A stretch of 64,000 nucleotides of DNA. Origin: Petrolisthes cinctipes. Its lineage: Eukaryota; Arthropoda; Malacostraca; Decapoda; Porcellanidae. The stretch is taken from assembly GCA_033782935.1 (NCBI GenBank), contig JAWQEG010000506.1:2310501-2374500 (forward strand), written 5' to 3'. The notes below the pieces were generated by a model. That model saw only the letters and a program-made list of their open reading frames with translations, made no database searches and was not told where the DNA came from. Positions 10,283 to 20,581 of the stretch are shown piece after piece (within the stretch, counting starts at the first letter, position 1; each line of letters starts with the position of its first letter). A program made the translations under genes and the position numbers.

Positions 10283-11256
10283 ATTGTGTGAGATTTCTTG
10301 AGTATAGAAGTGTTTATTTTGGCATTTAATAACTTAATATGGTAGAAGAGCCTCCTACTAAGCGCGCAAGATGTGCAAATTATACTGCAGCTGATGAAGA
10401 ACTCATGATTATGATAACTGAATGGAAAAAAAGAGAACACATTTTCTGGTGGCTACCATTCGTCCACATCACACCAGAATACACGTTGATTTAGTATGTA
10501 GGCTATAGGGTCATTTGTTTCCTAGCATAGTTTGGAGGATTAAGAAACTTTGAATTTGCCGACTTCATAACAGGGAGGCCTAGATATTACAACCAGAGTA
10601 TGCCGAGATTTCTGACCACCTTAATTCCTATCTCTTACTGTCCACTTTTTTTCTCTATTTATGTGAAGGTTGTAGTTGTGGTAGTAGTGAATGTGGTGGT
10701 GATGATTCCCGTTTAGATAATTTTCCAAACTTACCATTCCCTGTGTAATGTTTGTTGTTGTGGTAAGACAATGGTGGTAGTTGTAGTAGACCAATACAGT
10801 GTTGGAACATACAAAATAAATGATTATGGTAAGAAAAGAGCATGTATTCAAGGATATAACTTAAAAATAATAACAAATAAAAGCATTTATAACCTATGTG
10901 ATTTTTGTGTCTTTTATAGTATAACATGGTTATTAAAAATTTGCTTATTAGTAAAGATTAGCACAGCAGTACAATAATACCATAATTGATGTGCACAGCG
11001 TACCATAATTTTGAAGAAAGTACCATAATTTCGGCATTACTGTACGATAATGTGGGCAGGTCGGCAGCACAACGCTCCACTACTCAACCCTATGGTCGTC
11101 TAAAGGTTGCTCTCGACCACCCTTATCCGTAAGGTTCAAGATGACCGCCACAATTGCCGCTAAGATGTTTCGTGCATACCACCTTAGTGAGTTAAGGGCA
11201 AAAATGGCGGCTAAGGTAACTTAACGGCCGCTAAGGTCTTTCGTGCATCCGCCCCC
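10283..11256 (+). mobile_element. Harbinger-like nonautonomous element, copy 1 (left-truncated)
   Basis: This copy begins inside the element at the attgtgtgag marker and ends with the right TIR gctaaggtctttcgtgcatc and C-run at 11,256. It contains the 51-codon Myb-like frame at 10,339-10,494. The left TIR and adjoining region present in copies 2 and 3 are missing. Confidence 0.75.
10339..10494 (+). CDS. Small Myb/SANT-like ORF, array copy 1 (51 aa)
   Basis: The frame begins MVEEPPTKRARC, with a basic patch that could act as a nuclear localisation signal, followed by YTAADEELMIMITEWKKREH. That segment is reminiscent of the first helix of Myb/SANT-like DNA-binding proteins of PIF/Harbinger elements. 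After this the sequence becomes unlike the family and stops at 51 residues, so it is probably a truncated remnant. Near-identical versions occur in the next two array units, with E-to-K (copy 2) and T-to-A (copy 3) changes. A functional product is doubtful. Confidence 0.4.
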   Translation: MVEEPPTKRARCANYTAADEELMIMITEWKKREHIFWWLPFVHITPEYTLI

Positions 11257-11440
11257 AGCCTTGGCTGATAGTGCTGGACCAGGGTCCAAGGAGTGTTGGA
11301 GAGCAACTAGACAGAGTTCGAACAAGTGAATTTTCCAAGCCATTCTTAACATTGAGAGAGGTTTAGAAGACTCACTTCTTCGAACTCTGTTCAGTTACTC
11401 TCCAACACTCCTTGGACCCTGGTCCACCACTATCAGCCAT
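11257..11440. repeat. Inverted-repeat spacer between array copies 1 and 2
   Basis: Arms of about 65 bp (starting gctgatagtgctggaccagg at 11,267 and its complement ending ctatcagc near 11,436) flank a ~50-bp loop. The outer TIRs of the adjacent elements extend the pairing, so more than 100 bp per arm could fold into a hairpin. An identical spacer recurs at 12,751-12,934. Confidence 0.85.
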
Positions 11441-12750
11441 GGGCCGGATGCACGAAAGACCTTAGCGGAGTGACCGTTAAGGTAACCTTAGGCAGTTGCA
11501 CTAAGGGGATGGTAAGGTTGTTGCTATGGTTGTATGCTTTATTGGCCTTAACATCAACCTTAGTGTTCCCTTAGGTGATCTTAGCAGTCAGCCATGTTTG
11601 TTTCGTTCCATTCCCTTCCGACTATGGACCACCAGCTGACATTCTCTGGGCCAATGAGAGGGCAGCTTCATAGACACGTTAGGCAACATAAGCCAATCAG
11701 AAGTCAGTTGGGATGACAGCTTATCACAGAAAACAAACAAATTACTCATTTTCATTGCGTGAAGTGGGAGGTGAACATTGTGTGAGATTTCTTGAGTATA
11801 AAAGTGTTTATTTTGGCATTTAATTACTTAATATGGTAGAAAAGCCTCCTACTAAGCGCGCAAGATGTGCAAATTATACTGCAGCTGATGAAGAACTCAT
11901 GATTATGATAACTGAATGGAAAAAAAGAGAACACATTTTCTGGTGGCTACCATTCGTCCACATCACACCAGAATACACGTTGATTTAGTATGTAGGCTAT
12001 AGGGTCATTTGTTTCCTAGCATAGTTTGGAAGATTAAGAAACTTTGAATTTGCCGACTTCATAACAGGGAGGCCTAGATATTACAACCAGAGTATGCCGA
12101 GATTTCTGACCACCTTAATTCCTATCTCTTACTGTCCACTTTTCTTCTCTATTTATGTGAAGGTTGTAGTTGTGGTAGTAGTGAATGTGGTGGTGATGAT
12201 TCCCGTTTAGATAATTTTCCAAACTTACCATTCCCTGTGTAATGTTTGTTGTTGTGGTAAGACAATGGTGGTAGTTGTAGTAGACCAATACAGTGTTGGA
12301 ACATACAAAATAAATAATTATGGTAAGAAAAGAGCATGTATTCAAGGATATAACTTAAAAATAATAACAAATAAAAGCATTTATAACCTATGTGATTTTT
12401 GTGTCTTTTATAGTATAACATGGTTATTAAAAATTTGCTTATTAGTAAAGATTAGCACAGCAGTACAATAATACCATAATTGATGTGCACAGCGTACCAT
12501 AATTTTGAGGAAAGTACCATAATTTCGGCATTATTGTACGATAATGTGGGCAGGTCGGCAGCACAACGCTCCACTACTCAACCCTATGGTCGTCTAAAGG
12601 TTGCTCTCGACCACCCTTATCCGTAAGGTTCAAGATGACCGCCACAATTGCCGCTAAGGTGTTTCGTGCATACCACCTTAGTGAGTTAAGGGCAAAAATG
12701 GCGGCTAAGGTAACTTAACGGTCGCTAAGGTCTTTCGTGCATCCGCCCCC
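11441..12750 (+). mobile_element. Harbinger-like nonautonomous element, copy 2
   Basis: The element starts GGCCGGATGCACGAAAGACC (left TIR) and ends with the complementary ggtctttcgtgcatccg plus C-run. This TIR style (GGGCCGG..., then AAAG) fits PIF/Harbinger elements. The only coding trace is the 51-codon Myb-like frame at 11,833-11,988. No transposase domain is present, so any movement would depend on an enzyme supplied elsewhere. Confidence 0.75.
11833..11988 (+). CDS. Small Myb/SANT-like ORF, array copy 2 (51 aa)
   Basis: Nearly identical to the frame at 10,339-10,494, with residue 4 changed to Lys. Its preservation in all three units reflects recent duplication and is not by itself evidence of selection. 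Confidence 0.35.
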   Translation: MVEKPPTKRARCANYTAADEELMIMITEWKKREHIFWWLPFVHITPEYTLI

Positions 12751-12934
12751 AGCCTTGGCTGATAGTGCTGGACCAGGGTCCAAGGAGTGTTGGAGAGCAA
12801 CTAGACAGAGTTCGAACAAGTGAATTTTCCAAGCCATTCTTAACATTGAGAGAGGTTTAGAAGACTCACTTCTTCGAACTCTGTTCAGTTACTCTCCAAC
12901 ACTCCTTGGACCCTGGTCCACCACTATCAGCCAT
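12751..12934. repeat. Inverted-repeat spacer between array copies 2 and 3
   Basis: Same sequence and fold potential as 11,257-11,440, lying between the right TIR of copy 2 and the left TIR of copy 3. Confidence 0.85.
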
Positions 12935-14250
12935 GGGCCGGATGCACGAAAGACCTTAGCGGAGTGACCGTTAAGGTAACCTTAGGCAGTTTCACTAAGG
13001 GGATGGTAAGGTTGTTGCTATGGTTGTATGCTCTATTGGCCTTAACATCAACCTTAGTGTTCCCTTAGGTGATCTTAGCAGTCAGCCATGTTTGTTTTGT
13101 TCCATTCCCTTCCGACTATGGACCACCAGCTGACATTCTCTGGGCCAATGAGAGGGCAGCTTCATAGACACGTTAGGCAACATAAGCCAATCAGAAGTCA
13201 GTTGGGATGACAGCTTATCACAGAAAACAAACAAATTACTCATTTTCATTGCGTGAAGTGGGAGGTGAACATTGTGTGAGATTTCTTGAGTATAGAAGTG
13301 TTTATTTTGGCACTTAATTACTTAATATGGTAGAAGAGCCTCCTACTAAGCGCGCAAGATGTGCAAATTATACTGCAGCTGATGAAGAACTCATGATTAT
13401 GATAACTGAATGGAAAAAAAGAGAACACATTTTCTGGTGGCTACCATTCGTCCACATCACACCAGAATACGCGTTGATTTAGTATGTAGGCTATAGGGTC
13501 ATTTGTTTCCTAGCATAGTTTGGAGGATTGAGAAACTTTGAATTTGCCGACTTCATAACAGGGGCCTAGGCCTAGCTATTACAACCAGATTATGCCGAGA
13601 TTTCTGCCCACCTTAATTCCTCTCCTACTGTCCACTTTTCTTCTCTATTTATGTGAAGGTTGTAGTTGTGGTAGTAGTGAATGTGGTGGTGATGATTCCC
13701 GTTTAGATGATTTTCCAAACCTACCATTTCCTGTGTAATGTTTGTTGTTGTGGTAGGACAATGGTGGTAGTTGTAGTAGACCAATACAGTGTTATAACAT
13801 ACAAAATAAATAATTATGGTAAGAAAAGAGCATCTATTCAAGGATATAATTAAAAAATAATAACAAATAAACACATTTTTAACCTATGTGATTTTCCTCT
13901 TTTATAGTATAATATAACTTGGTTATTAAAAATTTGTTTATTAGTAAAAATTAGCACAGTACAATAATCATACCATAATTGATGTGCACAGCGTACCATG
14001 ATTTTGAGGAAAGTACCATAATTTCGGCATTACTGTACGATAATGTGGGCAGGGTCGGCAGCACAACGCTCCACTACTCAACCCTACGGTCGTCTAAAGG
14101 GTGCTCTCGACCACCCTTAGCCGTAAGGTTAAAGATGGCCGCCACAATTGTCGCTAAGGTGTTTCGTGCATACCACCTTAGTGAGTTAAGGGCAAAAATG
14201 GTGGCTAGGGTAGCTTAACAGCTGCTAAGGTCTTTCGTGCATCCGCCCCC
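12935..14250 (+). mobile_element. Harbinger-like nonautonomous element, copy 3 (complete)
   Basis: Both TIRs are present (left GGCCGGATGCACGAAAGACC, right its complement with the terminal C-run). The sequence is slightly more diverged from copies 1 and 2, with small indels near 13,570 and 13,610. It carries a Myb-like frame at 13,327-13,482. I could not find a clear TTA-type target duplication, perhaps because the left flank is the inverted-repeat spacer. Confidence 0.75.
13327..13482 (+). CDS. Small Myb/SANT-like ORF, array copy 3 (51 aa)
   Basis: Third copy of the short Myb-like frame, with Thr-to-Ala near the C terminus. As in the other copies, the Myb-like similarity fades after about residue 35. 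Confidence 0.35.
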   Translation: MVEEPPTKRARCANYTAADEELMIMITEWKKREHIFWWLPFVHITPEYALI

Positions 14251-15235
14251 TGAGCTCCTGAGGAAGGCCATGGCCTGAACCGGGCTTTCCCACAGTGCCC
14301 TCAGAGAGTGTATGTTGTGTTGTTGGTGAGTGTGGTTGTGTACATTGCAGTTTTCTATAATGTGTTTAATAGAGTGGGATGCTGTGTTGCATCCTGGACA
14401 GGCATCCACAATGGCTCCATCCAGCCTCTTCTGATATGTCAGAAGGGCCGGATGGTGGCCACATGGCAGCCTGGCCAGGTGGACTCTGTCCTCATGGGGA
14501 AGGGAGGAAGCAGATGGTTGGATGTCAGGAGGTTGTGCATGCAGCTGAGTGTTGTTCTTGGGTGTTTAGATGGACTAGTGAGTGATTTGAGTATGGATAT
14601 GTTTCTGGAGACAGGTGTGGAGTGGGCATGGTGTAAGAGATGATAGTATTTGTGTACTGGGTGTTGTTTTGATGTTCTTTGGCATGCGTGGGTGGTTTGT
14701 CATGTAGTGTAGTGAATAGTGTGGGTTTGTGTAGGCTGCAACAAGTGTTTGTGTGCCTCTCATGTCAAGATGATCCTTGATTTTGAGGACTTTTGGTTTC
14801 TTGGTGTAAGAGGTCTGTGGGTGTGGTAGTTGTGCAGCCTGTGATTATCTTTAGGGCTCTATTCTGTATGATCTGAAGGGTGTTGAGATGAGTCTCAGTG
14901 AGGTTTGACGCCCAGGCAGGGCTTGCATAATCCATCACTGATTGGATATATTATTTGTACACTGTGGTTGTGGTTTCTTTGTTGTGTCCAAATGTTGTGC
15001 TGGCATGCCTTCGCATGCATTTCTTTTTGATGGCTGTGATATGTTGTTTGAATGTCATGGATGTGCTGTATGTTATGCCAAGTATTTTTTGTGTGTGTTG
15101 TATAGGTGTGTTGTTTATGGTGAGGTGTGGGGTGTAGCTGTGTTCTGCATTAAAGTTGGTGAGAAGGGTGACAGTCGACTTGGTGGGTGCTATTTTGATA
15201 TTATTTACTTGCACTCATTCATTATCTGGCCAAGA
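14251..15235 (-). mobile_element. Jockey-like LINE fragment (RT thumb to C terminus)
   Basis: The minus strand from 15,214 reads NNIKIAPTKSTVTLLTNF (RT palm end), the LGITYSTSMTFKQHI thumb and, after a stop, VMDYASPAWASNLTETHLNT with LQIIQNRALKIITGC, typical of Jockey-group RTs. Near 14,400 the CPGCNTASHSIKHIIENC stretch gives a CX2CX8HX4C C-terminal zinc motif. Several stops and frameshifts make it a pseudogene. It is 5'-truncated and ends where the hAT sequence starts, so it lies at the left edge of that element. Confidence 0.75.
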
Positions 15236-15444
15236 AATTTATCTTAAATAGCTATGTTACTCTAAAACCACTGGTTGAGTGTACTGTTTTGTATGCAAGC
15301 TTATGTCAAATAATGAAAACTCATTCTCAACTGGCTTCAATGGTTGGAAGAATGCTAGGCAACTCATAAATTCTCACAGTAGGTCAGATCAACACAGGAA
15401 AGCTATGGTTGAAGAGATATCTCGAAAGACCATGGGTGCCATGC

Positions 15445-15456
15445 ACTATTGATAGT
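15445..15456. repeat. SINE target-site duplication, left
   Basis: actattgatagt, repeated exactly at 16,083-16,094 and flanking the SINE. Removing the SINE and one copy restores the hAT coding order. Confidence 0.9.
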
Positions 15457-16082
15457 TGTTGTAGTTGTAGTTCCCAGACTGTCTGGCCGAGCTGTCCCGA
15501 GTCTGGTTGATCGAAGCCGCGCAGATATTCAGACCCCCAAAGGGAGCCAGGGAGATAGTGAGATCTGTTTCTTCGAAGGCAACAGATGAGGGGACTGCTG
15601 GCTCACAGGCATGTACCCCCGGGCCAACAAGCCCACCATCTGTAGTCTTCCTTGTTGTACTACCCAATCGGGTGATCTCATCGGCTACCCAGAAGGAATG
15701 AGAAATAGAGAGACAGACAGAACCTGCCAGGGTGTGGTAGAGGATGCCAGATTCCTCATTTCTGGATAGAACCAGCCCTCACCAGTGTGTTGCTGGGTAG
15801 TTGAGAAGTGTGCTGGGTAGTTTTACATCAACACATCTTCCCCCACCAGTGTGTGCTGGGTAGTTTACATCAACATATCTTTCCCCACCATCAACACATC
15901 TTCCCCCATCCTACAAGGTTGCTATCCTTGCTCTTACAGCCGGGTACCTATTTACTGCTAGGTGAACAGGGACATAGAGGGCTGGGAAAGTTGTCCAACA
16001 ATTCCACTGACCCAGGAATTGAACCCTGGATCTCTTGCATGCTGGGCGAGTGTGCTAATCGTTACACCATCAGCACCCTCTT
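15457..16082 (-). mobile_element. tRNA-derived SINE inserted in hAT gene
   Basis: On the minus strand the element begins with a tRNA-like head (about 16,082-16,010) with an A-box-like tggtgtaacgattagca and a good B box, ggttcaattcc (plus-strand 16,015-16,025), the two internal RNA polymerase III promoter blocks. The body contains imperfect internal repeats of gggggaagatgtgttgatg and actacccagcacac. The 3' end at 15,457 is an acaactacaac-type tail. Length is 626 bp, bounded by exact 12-bp duplications. It is longer than most SINEs, suggesting a composite. Confidence 0.85.
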
Positions 16083-16094
16083 ACTATTGATAGT
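16083..16094. repeat. SINE target-site duplication, right
   Basis: Second copy of actattgatagt; see 15,445-15,456. Confidence 0.9.
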
Positions 16095-16999
16095 AATTCA
16101 ATACAACAATATGAAGGTGAATGTGAGTACTGGCAAGCAGTATTGAGTAGGTGTGTAGATGTTCTAAAATTTCTTTGCGGATGGGGGCTAGCCATTTGGG
16201 GTAAAGATGAAGTAATTGGATCAGAACACAATGGAAACTATCTAGGTATTCTAGAGTTGCTGAGCACATATGACAGTTTCCTGGCAGCACATATTAGGAA
16301 ACATTCAAACATGGGTAGCGGTCATACTTCCTACTTATCCCATGTAATTTCTGAGCAACTCATTAGAATCGTGGCAAAAAAGGTTATGTCCTCAATAATA
16401 GATGAAGTGAAAACAGCAAAATACTTCTCAATTTCTGTTGACTCCACACCTAATATATCACACTTGGACCAACTCGCTTTTACAATCCGCTGTGTTCTGC
16501 CTACTGGACCAGTTAAAAGGTTTTTGCAGTTTAGGATACAAAGAAAACGTCAGTCTTCAGGAAGAGCTTTCCACAGATCAGAATCAGCCAGCTGAATGAA
16601 CTTGATACAGTTATTCTTCTTGACGTTTGGCATACTGTACAGTATCGGAAAAGTTTCAGACCACCAGTATCCATCTTAAAAATCTGGACTCTCAGTCAAC
16701 ACAGCTGCTATACTGCTAGAGTCTCTTTTACACTTTGTTGAAGGCCTGAGATCCCACTTTCATGGCTTTGAAGCAAAGCCAATGGCTAATTGTGATGCGA
16801 ACTCTGCATACAAGGACGAAACACAGCATATTAGAAAGCGCAAGCATCACCACGATGAGCTGGACTCCATAAAGTAGGTTTCGTTGACAGGGAGAGACAA
16901 GTTTCAAGTGACTGCATTCCTACCCATCATTGACAATCTTTGTATTGCTCTACGACAACGTCACGGAGCTTACAGCGACATTCGAGAGAAATTTGGGTT

Positions 17000-17011
17000 T
17001 TTATCAGAAAT
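17000..17011. repeat. LINE target-site duplication, left
   Basis: tttatcagaaat, repeated at 18,435-18,446 and flanking the LINE insertion in the hAT pseudogene. Confidence 0.9.
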
Positions 17012-18434
17012 CATAATTGTGCCTCTATACAAGGGTAAGGGAAGTAAGATGAGTGTGGTAGCTATAGGGGAATAAGCCTTCTTAGTGTACCGGGGAAGGT
17101 GTATGGGAAGGTCCTTACTGAGAGACTGATAGAAGTAACTGGGAATAAAGTTAGTGAGGAGCAGGGAGGGTTCAGAAAGGGTAGAGGGTGTGTGGACCAG
17201 ATTTTTGCAATAAAATCAGCAGTGGAGAAATATATTGGGAAGGGTAGGAAGTTGTATGCTGCCTTCTTGGACTTGGAGAAAGCATACGATAGGGTTGATA
17301 GGAGAGCTATGACAGATGTATTAAGGATTTATGGAGTTGGTGGGCGCTTGCTGGAGGGGATTGAGGCTTTCTACAGAGAGGCAAAAGCTTGCATATGGGT
17401 CGAGGGCAATTTGAGTGAGACTATGTTACCATGGCTGTTCAATATCTTCATGGATGGTTGCATGAGAGAGATGGAGGGCCTGGGTGCAAAACTGAGGTTG
17501 AATGGAGTAGATTGGTCCTTGGTTGCAAGCTTATTTGCGGATGACACTGTGCTGCTGGCCGAGAGTGAAAGGGAGTTACAGAGGGTGGTGGATGAGTTTC
17601 AGTCCGTGTGTAAGCGAAGAAAACTGAAGGTGAATGTTGGCAAGAGTAAGGTGATGGTATTTGAGAGGACTAAAACAGAAGTAATTGACTTTGCTACACC
17701 CTACAGAGTGGCTGTGCCAACTGGGACGGGATGTGAGATAACTTTAGAGGGTGAGAGGATGGAGGAAGTGAGGGAATTCAAGTATCTGGGAACAGTTTTG
17801 TGTAAACGTGGAAGTATGGAAGGAGAAATCAGGGAGAGAGCAGTGAGGGGCAGGCAGGTCATAGAATCACTGGGAGGATAATGAAGGGTAGGAGTGTGAG
17901 TATGGAAGTGAAAAAGGGACTAAGAAATAGTATAAACCTGCCAACACTGACAAATGCGTCGGAGACATGGAGTAGGGCTCATCAGTTTAGAATAGGTGCT
18001 GTGGAAATGAGTTATCTGAGAGGAGCATGTGGACTTACTAGGTGGGATGGAGAAAGTAATGAGAGTGTGTATGAGAGGTGTGGTATGAGTGAGAAGGCAA
18101 TTGGTATTGAGTGAGGAGTGGTTGAGAGAGTGAAGCGTAATACACTGAGATGGTTTGGACATGTGGAGAGAATGCAAGGTGAGGAGTTTGCAAAGAAGGT
18201 GTACAATAGTGAAGTTGTGGGACCTGGTGTGAGAGGCAGACCTCCGGTTAGATGGCAGAACAGAGTGGAAGAGTATGTGAGAGAGAGAGAGAAGTGTGAG
18301 GGGGGGAGGGGGATGGAGCAAGTGAGGAGGGAGTGTTGGAACAGGGAAAACTGGAGACTCTTCTGCCGTGGCCACCCCCTTGGTGGGAGTTCCCGAAAGG
18401 AACGAGTCGTCGGACCTATAGATAGATAGATAAA
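17012..18434 (+). mobile_element. 5'-truncated LINE inserted in hAT gene, with degenerate RT
   Basis: The insertion begins within an RT (IIVPLYKGKG, GISLLSVPGKVYGKVLTERL with indels) and continues SEEQGGFRKGRGCVDQIFAI, FLDLEKAYDRVDRRAM, PWLFNIFMDG, LFADDTVLLAESE and FKYLGTVL. It ends in RWFGHVERMQGEEFAKKVYN and RGRPPVRWQNRVEEYVRE. The GVRQGC-type RT motif before PWLFN is deleted. Frameshifts lie near 17,880 and a stop near 18,115. The 3' end is an (ATAG)n tail at about 18,419-18,434, directly followed by the right target duplication. RT and C-terminal motifs fit an RTE- or L2-like LINE without RNase H; the clade is unsure. Confidence 0.8.
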
Positions 18435-18446
18435 TTTATCAGAAAT
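18435..18446. repeat. LINE target-site duplication, right
   Basis: Second copy of tttatcagaaat; hAT coding sequence resumes immediately after it. Confidence 0.9.
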
Positions 18447-18990
18447 ATCTAACAAAACTACCTCTGAACTTAAAGCAGCTGCTGAAGAGCTTATGTCATC
18501 CTATCCCAACGACTTCAAAGCTGGGTTAGAGTCGAAGCTTTTGCAGTCAGTTTGCACAGCTAATGAAGTTCATTCCAAGAGATTCATCAGAAATTGTTCC
18601 TTCATCAGGTGATGCAAAGGCTGCAAAAAGTCCTGAACAAGAAATGTACCACATAATTCAGATGTGACATGGTAGAAGCATTTGCTTATGTTGAAATTGT
18701 GTTACGACTCTATCTCTGCAGGTCTGTCACAAACTGCTCTGGGAGTGATCATTTTCTAAGATGAAATTTATAAAGAATTATATAAGAAACACCTTGGGGC
18801 AGGACCGGTTGTCATCACTCAGCCTGTTGAGCATTGAGCATGAGAAATCAAAAGAACTTTCTTTTACTGATGTCATCAAACAGTTTGCAAGTCAGATATC
18901 ACAAAAAAAAAAAATCATTTTGAGCAAGCAAAAATTAATAGGTAAGGTCAAAGAAATTTTGAATCATCGCTTAATACATAATGCCAGTTC

Positions 18991-19380
18991 TCAGAAAAAA
19001 AAAACCTTCTATATCATGCATGTTCAGTTGCTAATGGTTGCACATTAGGTTAGCAGCTATAGCTACCGGTATATGATTATGAAAAAAAATATATAAATAT
19101 GGTTAATAGTTAAAGGCAAGTGGGATATCATGTTTATTATGTGGCTTATCTTATTTTTGTTGATAACACTGATTGTAAATGTATTAATTTCCTTTATGTT
19201 CACACAATATTTCTGTTTTTTGTTGTAATCATTAACCACTATTTAGTGAAACATGATAAATTAGCTATTTTTCAATAAAGTGAGTATCATTTAATAATAA
19301 AAATTATTCTCTCCATGGGTCTCAAAAGCGAGTCTAGAAGTCCTAATTTTCGCAAAATTTCCCAGGGGACTTATAATGTT
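18991..19380. other. hAT 3' flank with a diverged seed of the 99-bp repeat
   Basis: No gene. The stretch 19,129-19,200 (tgtttattatgtggcttatc, then ctgattgtaaatg and atttcctttatgtt) is a diverged version of the 99-bp unit that is amplified from 19,381. The array therefore probably arose from sequence already downstream of the hAT gene. Confidence 0.55.
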
Positions 19381-19974
19381 TATTATGGAATTAATCTTAT
19401 TCCTGATATTGATTGTAAATTTATTCATTTCCTTTATGTTGTAGTGGCGCCATGTGCTCTAGTACCACTCCTTAGTTCTTATTATGGAATTAATCTTATT
19501 CCTGTTATTGATTGTAAATTTATTCATTTCCTTTATGTTGTAGTGGCGCCATGTGCTCTAGTACCACTCCTTAGTTCTTATTATGGAATTAATCTTATTC
19601 CTGTTATTGATTGTAAATTTATTCATTTCCTTTATGTTGTAGTGGTGCCATGTGCTCTAGTACCACTCCTTAGTTCTTATTATGGAATTAATCTTATTCC
19701 TGTTATTGATTGTAAATTTATTCATTTCCTTTATGTTGTAGTGGCGCCATGTGCTCTAGTACCACTCCTTAGTTCTTATTATGGAATTAATCTTATTCCT
19801 GTTATTGATTGTAAATTTATTCATTTCCTTTATGTTGTAGTGGTGCCATGTGCTCTAGTACCACTCCTTAGTTCTTATTATGGAATTAATCTTATTCCTG
19901 TTATTGATTGTAAATTTATTCATTTCCTTTATGTTGTAGTGGCGCCATGTGCTCTAGTACTACTCCTTAGTTCC
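19381..19974. repeat. 99-bp tandem repeat, six copies
   Basis: Units begin (tattatggaattaatcttat) at 19,381, 19,480, 19,579, 19,678, 19,777 and 19,876. They are almost identical. The last five differ mainly at one C/T position (gtggcgcc or gtggtgcc), alternating in a pattern consistent with dimer amplification. Because 99 is divisible by three, a 237-codon frame (19,315-20,028) crosses the array and would encode hydrophobic 33-residue units (LIPVIDCKFIHFLYVVV). I treat this as a minisatellite; coding is not supported. Confidence 0.9.
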
Positions 19975-20581
19975 ATTGTGCCTACACACCCTACCATTGT
20001 CTACCGCAGGAAACTTCCAGGCACGTGATTACTCCGTGCGAAAGGGTGGATGACTGGTAAACCACGCTACATCCGGGAAGTACATCTGGGGTCACATCCG
20101 GGTCCCAGAAATCATCGGAATAAAAGGGGCTGCGCGGCCACCGCTCAGCCGGACTTTGAGACTGGGTCGTGGAGAAAGAGGTCGTATGTTTTGTGCTCTC
20201 TCCTCTAGCTGCCAGGGCCTGCCGCACCGGCAGTAGTTTCTTTTTTTTTCACCCTTCTGGTGACGACTAGGCTTAGCTAGTATTCATTCCCTCCATAGCT
20301 GGTAGTAGATATAGTAGGTGTCTATATCTTTATATTGAGATCAACTTTGCCTCCTGCCTATGGTGGACTCCTCCACTGATAGCTCTGGGTGTGGTTGAAC
20401 ACAGTCGGACCACCTTAGTGTGGGTTGAGAGGTTGATCTCAAACATTTGTTAATTAGGGCTGGTATAAATCCCTTTCTGGTGTTTTCTTTTCTCCTTCCC
20501 ACTTCCCCCCAACCTTGGGGGAAGTGGTCACTATGTTGCCTTCCCTCCCAACCCCTCCTCCGTATAGCGGAGGAGGCGGCC
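19975..20581 (+). promoter_or_regulatory. 5' flank / probable 5' UTR of LINE A
   Basis: The stretch after the array becomes GC-richer and includes an aataaaagg TATA-like motif near 20,120, a long leader and, at 20,336-20,345 and 20,430-20,439, complementary tgagatcaac/gttgatctca segments. It leads into the first ATG of the gag-like ORF1 at 20,582. The true 5' end of LINE A is not resolved. Internal promoters are usual for LINEs, but activity here is inference. Confidence 0.4.

Larger units (their letters stand above)
10283..14250. repeat. 1494-bp tandem array of a Harbinger-like element
   Basis: The marker attgtgtgagatttcttgag starts at 10,283, 11,777 and 13,271, exactly 1494 bp apart, and sequence between markers is almost identical. 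Each unit is one TIR element (about 1310 bp) plus a 184-bp inverted-repeat spacer. The first unit lacks its left ~0.34 kb. The third is complete and ends at 14,250 with its right TIR. Constant spacers between copies indicate amplification by unequal exchange or replication rather than three independent insertions. The third copy is slightly more diverged. Confidence 0.9.
15236..18990 (+). pseudogene. hAT transposase pseudogene, ZMYM1/DUF4371-like, split by SINE and LINE
   Basis: Three plus-strand segments form one coding sequence. (1) 15,236-15,444 encodes a TTF-type zinc finger (YCFVCKLMSNN, FNGWKNARQLINSHSRSDQH). (2) 16,095-17,000 encodes the DUF4371/RNase H-like core (FLCGWGLAIWGKDEVIGSEH, GNYLGILELL, TAKYFSISVDSTPNISHLDQ, with the first catalytic Asp in SVDST, then a degenerate stretch and KFQVTAFLPIIDNLCIALRQ). 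(3) 18,447-18,930 encodes a C-terminal dimerisation region (YVEIVLRLYL, MKFIKNYIRNTLGQDRLSSL). The order matches ZMYM1-like hAT proteins. Numerous stops and two insertions show it is dead. The family also includes domesticated host genes, but the decay and context favour a transposon remnant. Confidence 0.85.

Noticed and set aside
16010..16082. A true tRNA gene
   Set aside because: A and B boxes are recognisable, but the acceptor stem does not close and the sequence is the head of a SINE bounded by target duplications.
15236..18990. A functional host ZMYM1-type gene
   Set aside because: Multiple stops and frameshifts remain even after removing the SINE and LINE.
19315..20028. 237-codon frame of 33-aa hydrophobic repeats as a real membrane protein
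   Set aside because: Openness follows from a 99-bp repeat; there is no domain, the start lies in unrelated sequence, and a diverged noncoding seed copy exists upstream.
20085..20240. LTR of a Gypsy-like element (TATA-like motif, G/C-rich leader)
   Set aside because: No second LTR, no primer-binding site, and the downstream coding region is a LINE.
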